Shown here one piece after another: positions 42,729-54,149 of a DNA stretch of 64,000 nucleotides. Source of the stretch: Tetraselmis striata (taxonomy: Eukaryota > Chlorophyta > Chlorodendrophyceae > Chlorodendrales > Chlorodendraceae); the NCBI GenBank assembly GCA_006384855.1, contig VCJN01001326.1, forward strand, positions 209,501 to 273,500, written 5' to 3'. Positions within the stretch are counted from its first letter, which is position 1. The number at the start of each line of letters is the position of its first letter. Position numbers and translations under genes: made by a program. Under the pieces are notes generated by a model. It was not told the DNA's origin. It worked only from the letters and a program-made list of their open reading frames with translations, and searched no databases.

Positions 42729-44040
42729 CACGAACCCACGTTGCTTGCCGAGGTGTTCCGAGAGATGCGCCCTTAAAGTCGCCGAATCTCTTCCGACGAC
42801 CAACCACAAGGCGCGTCCGTTGGTGTCGGGGTTTCTTGGGTGCTTTGGCGCGATGAGAAGTACACGACCCGCTGTCAACAGACTGTGGATAGGTAGTCCA
42901 TTCGCGGCAGGGGCCTTTGCGTCATGTAGGTGCTCGGAATCTGCACGCGATAGATTTCCGCCTTGGAGGCCGCCAGCAGCTATAGGAGCAAATTCAGGTG
43001 AGTGAACCAAGGCGACATGATAACGGCAAAGGGCTCCTTGCCTAGGGCAGCGTTACAAGAGCTAGGGGCGACAGTACACAGGTTTGTACACGAGAGATGC
43101 GGGCGTTCACCTGCCCCCACTGCGGAGATGCGGGTAATCCCACCCTTTACGGCGGTCAATTCGATCTCTCCACCCTCCGCATCTCTTGCTCGCCAGTCGT
43201 GCCAGCGGTGGCCTCAGCCACCGCTGCTTTGACGTCCGCGAGGACGTACCCGTCGTCCCCAATGTGGGCCTCCGGGTTCCAGTGCCGCGTCTCTTTCGCC
43301 GCCGTCATGGTTCTCGCCGTCTCGCATACACGAACCCACGTTGCTTGCCGAGGTGCTCCGAGAGATGCGCCCTTAAAGTCGCCGAATCTCTTCCGACGAC
43401 CAACCACAAGGCGCGTCTGTTGGTGTCGGGGTTTCTTGGGTGCTTTGACGCGATGAGAAGTACACGACCCGCTTTCAACAGACTGTGGATAGGTAGTTCA
43501 TTTGCGGGCGGGGCCCTTGCGTCAAGTAGGTGCTCGGAATCTGCACGCAACAGATTTCCGCCTTGTAGGCCGCCAGCAGCGGTAGGAGCAAATTCAGGTG
43601 AGTGGACCAAGGCGACGTGACAACGACACAGGGATCCTTGCACATGGCAGCGTTACAAGAGCTAGGAGCGACAGTACACGGGTTTGCACGCGAGAGATGC
43701 GAGCGCTCATATGCCCCCACTGCGGAGATGCGGCGGGTAATCCCACCCTCTACCTTTAAATTCTCTCCACTCTCCGCATCTCTTGCTCGTCAGTCGTGCC
43801 AGCGGTGGCCTCAGCCACCGCTGCTTTGACGTCCGCGAGGACGTACCCGTCGTCCCCAATGTGGGCCTCCGGGTTCCAGTGCCGCGTCTCTTTTGCCGCC
43901 GCCATGGTTCTCGCTGTCTCGCATACACGAGCCCACGTTGGTTGCCGAGGTGCTCCGAGAGATGCGCCCTTAAAGTCGCCGAATCTCTTCCGACGACCAA
44001 CTTCAAGGCGTCGACAATTGTCACATCTCGCCCCCTTTTG
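42729..44040 (-). repeat. ~600-bp tandem array, 2.2 units (in X1)
   Basis: CACGA(A/G)CCCACGTTG begins units at 42729, 43329 and 43926 (periods 600 and 597). Minus-strand frames recur in each unit (ETRHWNPEAHIGDDGYVLAD, VKAAVAEATAGTT). They look like a duplicated exon of the X gene. Confidence 0.85.
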
Positions 44041-45019
44041 ACGGCAGTGAGTGGCGCGCAGCAATTGAGAAAGATGATGAGGAGCAGCCCCCCCCCCCCC
44101 CCCCCCCCCCCTCCCCCGCCACGCTGTCGACATTGGCAGGACCCGAGCCGTAGTCCGGGTCTGCCATGACGAGGGCTGTTGCCGGGCCATTTTACCAGGG
44201 GACGACATTCGCATCTGCCGGTGAGCTTCTTGGACATACTCGTTGCAAATCCCCCGCAACTCGTTGTACACAAGCCGGTGGTCTTCAGAGGCCAAGAAGG
44301 CCCGCATGTTCACCGTGCTGCCTCTCGTCCCTGCCCCTCCCTTGCAGTCTGAGGTCATCGGGTATCGCGGATCGTGCATGATGTGTTAGAGGTCGTTGGC
44401 ATACAAGGACGAAAACACGAAGCGGGTGGGAAACGGGGCGGGTGTCACCACTCATGTCGAGATGCGCGACGGCGAGGTGCGCTTAACGCAGCCCACGGCG
44501 CCCTGATGAGAGATGCAAGCGAAGATGCGAGTCCGCGTACCGTTGGAGTCGCTCCTAGGAGAGGGACCAAAGGTGGCACACCTTGAGGCTTGGGGGGTCA
44601 GGCTGAGGCTCGCCGTGAGGCGAAGGCTGCGAATCTCCGGCCCCGGGCCATAGCGGTCCGCTTCCATGTTGCCCACCGCCCGGCTGCATGGGCCTCATGG
44701 GCTGAGTTGTGGGTATTGGCGCCTGAGACGCCCTCCTGCCGGAACGCAAGTGCATCTGCGGAGAATCTTGCGCCATGGGGGTCACTAGCAGTGTGTCGAG
44801 AGCCCTGCTCGTTGGGTCAAAGCCAAGTGCAGCCGCAAATGTCCCCGCCACGCACAGAACTCTGCAAGCGGGCAGATGTGCGTTTTGCTCTGCGAGGACG
44901 GTCTGCCATGCTTTTGTGCACCGAGAAGCGTTAAGATGCCTCAAAGAATACAAGCGCGAGGGAGCTTGCGAGGGGTAGATGAGTGGGAAGCACAGTGGCG
45001 GCGTAGCATTCGAGGCCAA
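43756..45019 (-). pseudogene. X-family gene, N-terminal exons (copy X1)
   Basis: 45019-44555 matches the N-terminus of the X2 gene (PMAQDSPQMHLRSGRRASQA, PIPTTQPMRPMQP) with several frame changes. 44379-43756 encodes NMRAFLASEDHRLVYNELRG and then, behind a C24 tract (44088-44111), the repeated DVKAAVAEATAG block. No known domain. The C tract lies next to an AG acceptor-like site and may be intronic. Confidence 0.45.
44088..44111. repeat. C24 tract, length-variable between duplicates
   Basis: 24 C here, 17 C at 61387-61403 in unit 2, in otherwise near-identical sequence. Confidence 0.95.
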
Positions 45020-45342
45020 AAAAAAACGGTTAGCATGGAAGGGTAGCGACGCATCTCGTCAAAGGGCGGTGGACAGGCGTGTAGTACATAGTGCAGGTTC
45101 ATTTCACTGAATAGTACCTCGTACAGTGTTGGCAAGAAAAGGAATGTGTCAAAGGCCAGTTTCACAGTATATTCGTACAGTGTTAGGCTGGACTCAAATT
45201 TGCACCCCCCAAAAGGGGTACAATATTGAGTTAAGGGGGGTGCAATTTTGAGTCCGGAAATGTGCCCATTTTGACTCAATAATCGCCCTTTTTCCCAGAT
45301 ATCATCGCCACGACCACCACCACCACCTCCACGACCGCCGCC

Positions 45343-46177
45343 TCAAGTGTTGGAGGAACCTTGCTCTGCCTTAAGAATAGAGGATTTCGTCAGCTTCATA
45401 GCTTTTCGAGCTCTTTGTTTGTGAGAAAGAGTCATATTTGGGCCGCAGATATCATCGCCACGATACGTTTTGGCGGTATCGGCGGAACACTTATGACGAA
45501 GACACATAATCATCGCCTCTTCATATGTGCTTCGAAACATATTCCTGAGAAAGCGAGGGACGGTCCGCTCTGAAGTGGACGACTTGATTTCTTCTACATG
45601 GACGGGGCGCTTCGCTGGGATTCCCTGTTTCATGCCCGGATATGATTGGAGCATAATATCATAGAGCTGCCATGTGATATAAAAGACGAGAGCCATAAAC
45701 TGAAACAACATTGTACGGCAAACGTGAGTTTTACCGGTTTTTGCCTCCTTGAAGCCATCTAAAGGATGAGGAAGCTCCCGAGGAAGCAAGTTGGAGTCGC
45801 CGCCAAATTCGTCGGAGTCGGAGTCGGAATCGTCGTCCTCCCTGCGCCGAGCGCGTTTGGGGCGACGAGCAACACACGGGGTAGAAGCAAGTAGACGCCT
45901 TGCCTTTAGCTCCCTCCGGAACTCTCTGTTGGCCTTTTCGCGCTTCATGATGAAGGCGTCCATCTGAGCCTCAAGCGCAGTCCTTTTGGAGGTGTAGTTC
46001 TCGATGAGCATGTGGTGGTGCTCTCGAAACCTCTCTCCTTCGTTCGGGAGAAAGAAGCAGCACCTCGCTTGGCAGACTTGATGTCGCGAGAAGACTCCTT
46101 GATATAGCGACCTCTAATTGAGCGACGCACCTATCGAACGGGGACACGCTATGCGAAAGGGCCAGCCTCGCGATCAC
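45343..46177 (-). pseudogene. Gag-like ORF of D1, frameshifted
   Basis: Same protein as the intact 277-codon frame at 62629-63462. This copy has one extra base near 46090 (GAAGACT against GAAACT), which splits the frame. The last ~110 nt are repeated beyond X at 40274-40386. Confidence 0.7.
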
Positions 46178-46447
46178 TACCCCGAGCAGAGATGCATGCC
46201 GGCACTAGTAAGACGATAGTTGCAGATGGCGGTGGAAACGGGTAATGGTGCTCATATTCGTGACTAATCAGTAGAACAAGCGTAAACAAGAGCGCCGGTA
46301 CGCACGAGAGAATAATCAATCATACTAATAGCCACCGCATTAGAAGCGGCGGGCTACGGCACGGAAAACCGGCATTTTCAAATCCCGGTCCCCAGCTGTA
46401 CTCCGCATGCTGCGTACAGCTACATCCACGGCAATTGAAATGCCCAG

Positions 46448-47117
46448 TAGTATGGGAGGGGTTAGGCCACAATCAATTGAGATGTAAACACAGTACATTG
46501 CAGTGTTTGCACGAAGTGGCCCGTGCCGCACAGTCTTCGCCAGTCTGAGGTGTCGGCTATAGCTTCATCGCTATTCGAGATTATCGAAAAGCAACCAATA
46601 CCTTAGACCCGACTTCTACTCCTATGGCTATATCACGTAGGGCGAGGTGGGCGGGAGCGATTAAAATGCCGGAAATGAGCCGGATCTTGCAGACCTCCTA
46701 ACTATTTGCAGTGGGATAGTCGAGGTTCCTACGAACCCCGCGGCCCACTACCCCTGACATGGCGTCGCTTGATCTCCCGCCCTCTTCCGTCGCTCCTGAG
46801 GTTGTTGCGCGTTGGAGGACAACGCTTCTCCGGCTTTTTCAGTCAGCTGTCGCAATAGCTATCGGCAGGTCGTGAATAAACAGTTCAATTATTCGTATCT
46901 CCGCATGCTTCAGCGGAGAGCGCACGACGCACGCGGCCGTGCCGCCCCTTCCAAAAACATCATTTCGCCGCCACTATTCCTTGCTGTAGATACGTACCTT
47001 TTTTCGTCATGGAGTATATGGGTTTCTGCAAACCGTCCATATATGGCGGTGTTCATATAATTTTCGAATTTTGAGTAACATTATCATATACTAGTATTAC
47101 TATCTTCGCAACGCATA
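46448..47117. other. No gene seen
   Basis: Flank of D1. Short frames only, no motif. Confidence 0.4.
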
Positions 47118-48340
47118 TGATATGCATCCAATCTATGACTTGATACTTTGCGTAAGGAATTCAAATGTGTCACCACAGTACTGGCTCCAGAAACGGCACA
47201 ACCATTTCGGGCACGTGCGTGTACATGAATTCGCTAGTATCATTTCACGCTCAATGACTTCGCGCGCAATCGGGATGCGCCCATCCTGTGGATGGACTCA
47301 TGGCATGTTGCACACCACACCGCTTTTGCCATATGATATCGTCGAAAATCGTATAAAGATTCCGACGACATATATTCATTGATGTTTATCCTTGTCCAGG
47401 CTTGTCGCGAGGCGTGGAAGTTCATCCAACATGTTTCCGAGCGTAGGCTCCCCAGAGATTCAGTGCGATGTCATGGATGATACTCTTCCATTCAAGCGGG
47501 CCAAGGCTCCAAAGATTTCTCCCCCTCGCAGCCACGCAAGGGCATGGCTTCACCTCTACTTGTCCGACGCTAGCGCCAGGCTTGAGCATATTCGTAACCC
47601 GTCTGGCGGAAAAGCGCAATGCCATCTACCATGCTGTATGAGGACGTCCCGAGTCTACAAGTTGCATGTTGCCAATTGCAAGGATCGGAACAACGAGCGC
47701 TCCATTTCCCTCACTCGGTCCGTAAGTCGTAGTGGGTATTTGGCGTCAGTCGGCTACAAACTAACATTGCACGGTATCACCAAATTGATTTAGGGAAGCC
47801 CGCATCAATTACCTCCTTCCGCCGAGCGCGGCTTCAGTTCTTTTCGCAAGTGAAGGTTCCGAAGACCAAGCATTTCACCACATGCAGCGTGTGCCGTTTC
47901 CGCCAAGATTTTGCGGTATGGCGACACTCCCCATTCCATGTGTGCTGGTTAAGCCAAGTAGGTTCTAGCACGAAATTATTATCTTTGAATGCGGTAACAA
48001 ACCTATAGGGTTGATGCTGCAAACATAATAGATACAAGGACCATGTCGATAGAGCCGTTGCTGAGCGCGTGAAAGAGCAATATCTAGAGAGGGTCCTGCA
48101 AGAGAGGCATTTCCTCGAAGTTGCCTTGCAGTCCTCCCGCCAAAACATAGACCTCTTTGGTTGCGAGATCGATGGCATGGATCAAGACAATGCCCGTCTT
48201 CCTCATCTGGCGCCATGGGACAAGGATGTGGAGAAGAAGATGAACTGCTTGCAATGTCATCTCACATGCGTCAACTACAATGGGAGCCAAATAACCGATT
48301 ATGTGTACTTCTTTCTCGACTGCTTCCCTCATGACAGTAG
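47118..48340 (+). pseudogene. Transposase-like ORF (DUF7869-type), decayed and split by X2
   Basis: Across shifting frames the + strand reads CREAWKFI-HVSER, a Cys pair motif HFTTCSVCRFRQDF, EQYLERVLQERHFLEVALQS, then CEIDGMDQDNARLPHLAPWD, CLQCHLTCVNYNGS and YFFLDCFPHDSSN. 'DGMDQ-(A/S)K..LPH' followed by 'H.TGV..HG' and 'PHDSN' is, from memory, the signature of large DUF7869-type transposon proteins of algae, oomycetes and animals. The frame stops abruptly where X2 begins. Confidence 0.6.
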
Positions 48341-48414
48341 CAACGGAAAAAGGGCAAATATCGAGTCAAAATGGGCACATTTACGGACTCGAAAATGTGC
48401 CCCCCTTAAGTCGG

Positions 48415-48444
48415 TTTTTGCACCCCCCAAGGGGGGTGCAAAAA
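48415..48444. repeat. Perfect 14-bp palindrome, subterminal in X2
   Basis: The left arm (48415-48428) runs from a T5 through GCA into a C6; the right arm (48431-48444) is its exact reverse complement, with a 2-nt AA loop. X1 has a decayed form at 45200-45240. Confidence 0.9.
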
Positions 48445-48716
48445 CTGAGTAACGCCCAATACCGTACGAATGTACTGTTAAACTGGCCTTTCACACATTC
48501 TTGCCAACATTGTACGAGGTACCCTTCACCTATACTGCACTATGTACTACACATCTGTCCACCGCCCCTTGGCGAGATGCGTCGCTACCAGTCCATGCTA
48601 ACCGTTTTTGCCTCGAATGCTACTCCGCCGCTGTGCTTTTCACTCTTCTATCACTCGCAAGCACCCTCGCGCTTTTGTTCATGGAGGTATCTTCACGCAT
48701 CTTGGTTCACAAAAGC

Positions 48717-50890
48717 ATGGCAGACCGTCCTCGCAAAGGAAAACGCACCTCTGCCCGGTTGAAGACTCCGGTGGCGGGGGCATCTGCAGCTGCGCTTGGT
48801 TTCGAGCCAACGACGGCTCCCGACGCACTGCTAGTGACCCCCATGGCGCAAGTTTCTCCGCAGATGCACTTGCGTTCGGGCAGGAGGGCGTCTCAGGCTC
48901 CAATACCCACGACTCAGCCCATAAGGCCCCTGCAACCGAGCGGTGGGCAACATCGAAGCGGACCGCCATGGCCTTGGTACGGGGATTCGCAGCCTTTGGC
49001 CGAGCCGGGGCCTCAGCCTAACACCCTGCCTCAAGGCGTGCCACCTTTGGACCCACTCCCCGGAGCGACTCCAACGGTACGCGGACTCGCATCTTCGTTA
49101 GCATCACTCATCTCGGCGCCGTGGGCTGCGTTAAGCGCACCTCGCCATCGTGCATCTCATGGATCTCAACTCACCCAGACCGATGTCGAACAGTCTGGAG
49201 CCGGTCAAGGTGAACCTTTGGCCACGATTCATGAGGATGAGCACGGACAGGAAGAGGAGGAGGAGGAGGAGGAAGAGGAGGAGGAGGAGGAGGGGCCCAT
49301 TACTGTCGGAGGGTGTCCGCCTGGACAAACGAGCCCCGCCACAAGCGCCACAAGTGGGAGCAAAATGGTAACCCCTCGCCCCTTGTCAACATAACCTCAA
49401 ACGTGTGCGCATCTTCGCGCGTGAGGGAAAAGATTCTCACACGCCCCCCCCCCCCCCCTTTCCCTACATAGACCATCTCCAGGACCCCCCTTCAACAAGA
49501 AGCGCCACTTGTCGACCCAATGCTCGGCGAGTGGAACTGCTACAAGCGGGACTTCCATGCGTACTTCGCTACCTGGCCCGAACCACAGGACGGGCATCCC
49601 GACGACTACAAGGAGCATCACAAGCTCTTGACAAGAGTCATTGGCAACGTGGTCAACGTGTCGCCCAACTCGAACTTCTTCTTCATGCCTTGCCTCCACG
49701 CCATCGTGGACCTCTTCCCTTGCCCAGAAGGTATGGAGCTCCGGGTGCCCATCTCGGTCTTTGACAAGCGCCACATTGGCCAAGATGCCGCGAAGACGTG
49801 AGAGTTCATCTTCTTCAGGTTTCACACAAAGACATACCGTGTTCCCGAGAAGGGCAAGCTCGTCGTGTGGCTAGACATCGTCACGACTCCAAGGCACTTC
49901 GCGTTTGCTGTCTGGCAGTCGCGAGATGGCGCCCTTGTCGCCCCTGTCTTCATCTACGACTCCTACGTCTATGTCAAGATACCCACCCGCACCATCCCCT
50001 ACCCCGGTTGGCAAGCTGTTTGGCTGGAGATTTCTAGGCCTCCCTCCCTGGGTGGGTGGAACCCCCCACCCCCTGGCCACGGTTTCCTCCACGGGGTCGT
50101 CACGCAACAAAGAGACGCCAGCACCTGCTGGGCGAGATGCGTGATTGCTGCCAGAGCCATCGCCACGTTCTTCTTGTGGAAATTCTTCGTGAAGATGCAT
50201 GTTCCAGGCCACAGCGGTGTGACCGAACCCCCCCCCCGCTCCTCGTTGGCGACGACGATGTCGACACAATGGCCAAAGTTTGGGCACCCTTCTTCGAGTG
50301 TGCGCACATCTCCGAGAACCCCTCCTTCAACACCAAGGACCGTCTGGAGGTTGTTTACCCGCATCTCCACGGCAAGCTCACGAGATTCCCCATCGAGTTC
50401 TTCCCCTTGGCCACAAATTCACCCTGCTTCTCGGTGGGCAACTTGCCGCAAACTGTGAGGCACTTTGGCTTCTCCGACACAGCCGCGAACAAGATTGCGC
50501 TGACTCTCGACATGGTACCGACCAAAGTGTTCACGAGCACTGTTGCAAGTGGAGTACGGAAGCTGTGGGTGCGTGCGCTCCATGAGCCTCAAAACGAGCA
50601 CGCCTACGCCGACCGCAAGAGGGCACTCCAAGAAACCAATGGCAACCAGGGAGCCTGTCCGGAGACATCTTGGCAAGATGCCGTGGAGTCCGTCCTCTTC
50701 GTTGAGTGCCAGAGCAGAACTGTGAAACACTGTGGCTACTCGATTCGCAGCGTGCGCGAATGGCACAACGACTACGAGATGCGGCGTGGCATTCAACAAA
50801 TCAAGAACAAACGCTTCACGAAGTCCACCAACACCTGCCAGCCCTGCCGAGGCAGCTCGCACCCCGCACCGTCTTGGTCGACAACCGCTA
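48717..50890 (+). pseudogene. X-family protein gene (best copy), unknown function
   Basis: The first exon 48717-49367 starts MADRPRKGKRTSARLK. It holds the block LLVTPMAQVSPQMHLRSGRR, Pro/Ser-rich sequence and a Glu run from (GAG)n (49255-49292). A phase-0 intron (49368-49471) contains a C15 tract. Exon 2 continues EWNCYKRDFHAYFATWPEPQ, VIGNVVNVSPNSNFFFMPCL, one in-frame TGA at 49799, then YRVPEKGKLVVWLDIV and VYVKIPTRTIPYPGWQAVWL. After a frame change, 50250-50890 reads RFPIEFFPLATNSPCFSVGN and YSIRSVREWHNDYEMRRGI. I recognise no family. The reading frame runs into the junction at 50897. Confidence 0.5.
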
Positions 50891-50937
50891 ATACCACGGC
50901 CGGGCACTGCGGCAATGCCCCGCCAGGCTGCCATCAC

Positions 50938-52802
50938 CTGGATGACTGCGCCGCCGGCGAGGTTTCCAAGCTGCGCGCACTTCCGGGTGTCATACCCGTT
51001 GATGATGCCGTACCTGCGCGCAACATGAGCACCGCTGTCAGCGAGCAGCACCGAATGAACACACCAGCAGCTGGCGCACATGTCAAAGCAGCACAGCAAA
51101 CACCTAAAAGCCATAAACCATAAACCCCTAAAACCTGCGGTGGTGGGTGGGTGGGGGGGGGGGGGGGGGGGGGGTCACTGACAGGAAGCCGGCGTCAAAG
51201 AGGTCACCCGCGCCGGTGCTGTCGGTGACAGTGAGCCCGGAGCAGGCCAGCTCCCGCACGATCTGCTCGCCTTGACGCTTGGCGACGCAGCCCTTCTCGC
51301 CCAGGGTGACCACCGCGTACTCGCAGTGTTTGCCGACCGCCTCCAGGCACTCCTGCAGGGTGCCGTTTTGCAGGGCAGTGCTGTCAGTATGCTACCTGTG
51401 TGTGTGTGGGGGTGGGTGCGGGGGGGAGAGGGGAGAGGGCATGCCACCGGCACTGGCGCGGGTGACGGGGCACAGCGCTGGCAGGGGGCAGGGAGACGGA
51501 TCGGATGGGGCGGCACAGTGCGGCCCCCACCTCCGGAGTGCCGAGGTCCAGCTCGCGCGCTTCGTCCTCGTTGCAAAAGCAAATGCTGATCTGTGGCAGG
51601 GAGCGCTACGTCAGCAAGGGCACACGCGGCCTGGCCCATGTCCCGCATCAATTGAGGAGGGGGAGGGGTAATACCCTTCCGCTTTGGATGACGTCGATGA
51701 TCTGCTTCCGGTTGCGGCGAACCATCTCAAAGGCTGTGTGGGGGACCAGAAAGAAAGGAGAGAAGAGGGGGGGGGGGGGGTTGATATCAGTGCGGGGTCG
51801 TCAGGCAGGTTGGCAGCCATGCAGAAGCTTGAGGCGCCGGCAGACATACTGGGCTTGGTTGCGTGCATGGTAGTCCGAGCCGGGCTGGCTGGGTGACAGC
51901 CGCACCTGCGAGGTCCAAGGCCACCCGGGCGCCCGCCTTCTCCGCCAGCTCCAGCACTTTGTCCAGCAGCCCCTCGGTGTACAGCGCGTAGCAGCTGACA
52001 AACGCCCACTTGCACCCGGCGAAGGAGGCCTCCTCCACGCTGCCCGCGTCCAACCGGACGGCGTTCTCAAAGCAGGTACGCATCGTGCGCTGCCCGTCGT
52101 GGGCCAGGATGACGCAGCGCGCGGTGTTCCCGTCCTGCGCGGGACAGCGCGGGCGCTCCCACTCAACCACGCCCTGCCAGTGTCGCAGCATGCGGTTATC
52201 CTCACAGCTCCGTGCCCCCCGGCGGCAGGCGCACCTTTGTGACCAGGCCATCCAGGTTGACATGCGCGCGCTTCATGCTGCTCTTGAACATGACGCCCCA
52301 CTCGTCGTTGCCGCGCACGCCAATGAGGTTGCACTTGATGCCAAAGCCGGAGGCGAGCCCACGCGTCATGTTGGCGATGCTGCCGCCGGGCTTGCTGATG
52401 AACTCCGGCACGTTGGAGAGCATCCTGCCGACGTCCTTCATAACGCACTGCGAGCTGCCGCCCAGGTCGCCCTCCACCAGGGAGCCAAGCACGGCATCAT
52501 CCACCTGCGGCCATAAGCATCGTGAAAGGTACGCACGCTCCTCGTCATGGCGGGTGACAGCAATGCATGAGCGTGTGTGTGGGGACGCCATGCTGCTAAG
52601 CCATTGCGGCAGAGCTCCCCACAACAAGAGCGATGCGCGATGCGGAGGGAGTTACGCAGCAGCCGCGCCCAGCTTGATGGAGGTGCATGCCGCAGAAAAC
52701 GCATGCCACAGCGCAGATCACCTTGCATACATGGTCCACGATCGCAGTGGGCTGGACGCACACCACCACCGCGCTGCTGCCGGCCTCCGACATACTGGCC
52801 AT
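50938..52802 (-). pseudogene. 3'-truncated duplicate of the kinase-LOG gene (exons 1-7 only)
   Basis: Exons at 52802-52722, 52504-52235, 52134-51906, 51733-51675, 51590-51531, 51352-51183 and 51013-50938 keep intact frames and splice sites and encode residues 1-315, including the GAGD catalytic box. The last kinase exon and the whole LOG domain are absent: the intron after exon 7 runs into transposon X2. If transcribed it would give a kinase lacking its C-terminus and an X2-antisense tail. Confidence 0.85.
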
Positions 52803-54149
52803 CTGCCTGGGGGGCAGAGCGCCAGGCGGGAGAGAATCCCACACGAGCACTTCAGAAGCCTTAGCGCACAGGAAATGGGATGGTCGTTAGGTCCATGCAT
52901 TCTTACACCACGGCACTGCAGTGTTTGGCTGGTGTGTGGGTTAGCTTGTCTGCGGAAGCCCGGAACAAGTGCCCCACGAGCAGGCTAGCCCTCACGCCCG
53001 GCCGGCCTGCTGTGGGTGGAGGTGGCAGAGCTGGCCGCGACACCTGCAGGCGCAAACCTGTAGGGGCTGATCCGGATGAACGTTCGCCCGTCGCGCGCTT
53101 GTGGTGCACCAGTGGCCTGTGGCGCACAGTGTGCGCAGCGTAGTAGCGTGCGCCAGGTAGCAGGTGCTGCTGGTCTGAAAAACGCGCCGCAATAAGTGTG
53201 ATCGGCGACACATCGGCGCGACGATCGTCGGACCGCCATCACCGCGTCCCCCCGCCCGCCCCGGGGCGGGTTAGGTTTTCCGAGCATGCGCGCCCTCAAA
53301 TGGGCCCATTTGCCGCCGCCTGGCGCCTGCAGACACAGGACAACACTACCTTCTGGTAAAAGTAAAGACCCTGTTACAGTAGTCGCGCCTGAACGTAGCC
53401 TCAGTAGCGTGCGCAACCCGTAAAGGTCCGTCAGGATTTGTTATAACACGCGTGTTCGTTAAGAGCCGGGTAACCGCTGCGTCTATAATATGTAGTGCAT
53501 CTCATCTCTAGGCCATACTTCTAACCAAAAGTCAAAATACTTAGCACGGTTTGTCAGAGCAACGCATTAAATCCCATGTAATGATGATCCTATATTAAAT
53601 CCTATTAAATCCTCTATAATAGTACCGTACTGCAGTACCGCCGGTACCCGCACCACAGTGCACTGAAATAATCACAGACTCGTCACAGTATGTATGAGAT
53701 ACATCAATGCATAACTTCACTTGAATACTTTACCTCAGTACATAAATAAAAAACAAATTAAACTCCGAGGGATTGTGGATGGGAAATCAGAGCGCAGGTA
53801 AGCACAATGAGATAATGAGCAATCATACTTACAGCCGCCGCATTATAAGCGGCGGGCTATGGCACGGAAAACCGGCATTTTGATGATGATGCTGCAACTC
53901 CGGATGATGATGCGTACAGCTACATCCACGGCAATTGAAAACGCACAGTTTCCGTCCGAGCCATGCCCGTCCGCAAATGGGCGGCAGACACTAAGACAAC
54001 ACTAGTACGAAGCCTCAATTTGCAACCAAGTGTAAGTAAGATCGGCGGAGCCAGTGTCAAGTGGGTAGTCAAAAAACATCCGCAGGGATATTAAGGAACT
54101 GACTAAGAACAGCAAATCCATAACACTAGTTTATCGGGTATAACCAAAA

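Larger units (their letters stand above)
40387..45295 (-). mobile_element. TIR DNA transposon X, copy X1 (new family?)
   Basis: Length 4,909 bp with a perfect 10-bp target-site duplication CAGATATCAT (40377-40386 and 45296-45305). Both ends are inverted repeats of about 55 nt starting GG(T/A)A(C/A)A..GGGC and containing TTGAGTCAAAA and GGACTCAAAA, then a C run. Each end can also fold on itself (GAGTC/GACTC). Inside are protein-like frames on the minus strand and four different tandem arrays. It is inserted in the gag 3' region of D1. A 10-bp duplication would suit MULE-like elements, but no MULE transposase is recognised. Confidence 0.8.
35853..46447 (-). mobile_element. DIRS/PAT-like tyrosine-recombinase retroelement D1, with nested transposon X
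   Basis: Direct repeats of about 130 bp bound it (35853-35980 and 46318-46447; shared GGCACGGAAAACCGGCATTTT and GCGTACAGCTACATCCACGG), each with a CCGCCGC...GCGGCGG-type hairpin. Between them, on the minus strand, lie a gag-like ORF, a reverse transcriptase and a terminal tyrosine recombinase, the gene order of DIRS/PAT elements (such as Volvox Kangaroo or Chlamydomonas TOC3). Without the 4.9-kb X insertion it is about 5.7 kb, a usual size. All ORFs of this copy are damaged. Confidence 0.85.
32930..50897. repeat. Unit 1 of an ~18-kb tandem segmental duplication
   Basis: From 32930 the sequence recurs at 50898 with an offset of 17,968, almost base for base, to the window end (63,990 corresponds to about 46,705). 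Since unit 2 starts right after 50897, the simplest reading is a head-to-tail duplication of 32930-50897. Differences are few substitutions, 1-2 nt indels at homopolymers, changed (TA)n length and one loss of about 650 bp in unit 2. Confidence 0.9.
48345..50897 (+). mobile_element. Transposon X, copy X2, truncated at the duplication junction
   Basis: It starts exactly at GGAAAAAGGGC, the terminal sequence of X1's right end, with the same 55-nt inverted-repeat sequence. A 14-bp perfect palindrome follows (48415-48444). The other terminus is absent because the tandem-duplication junction lies at 50897/50898. It is inserted in the DUF7869-like frame and runs antiparallel to X1. Confidence 0.75.
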
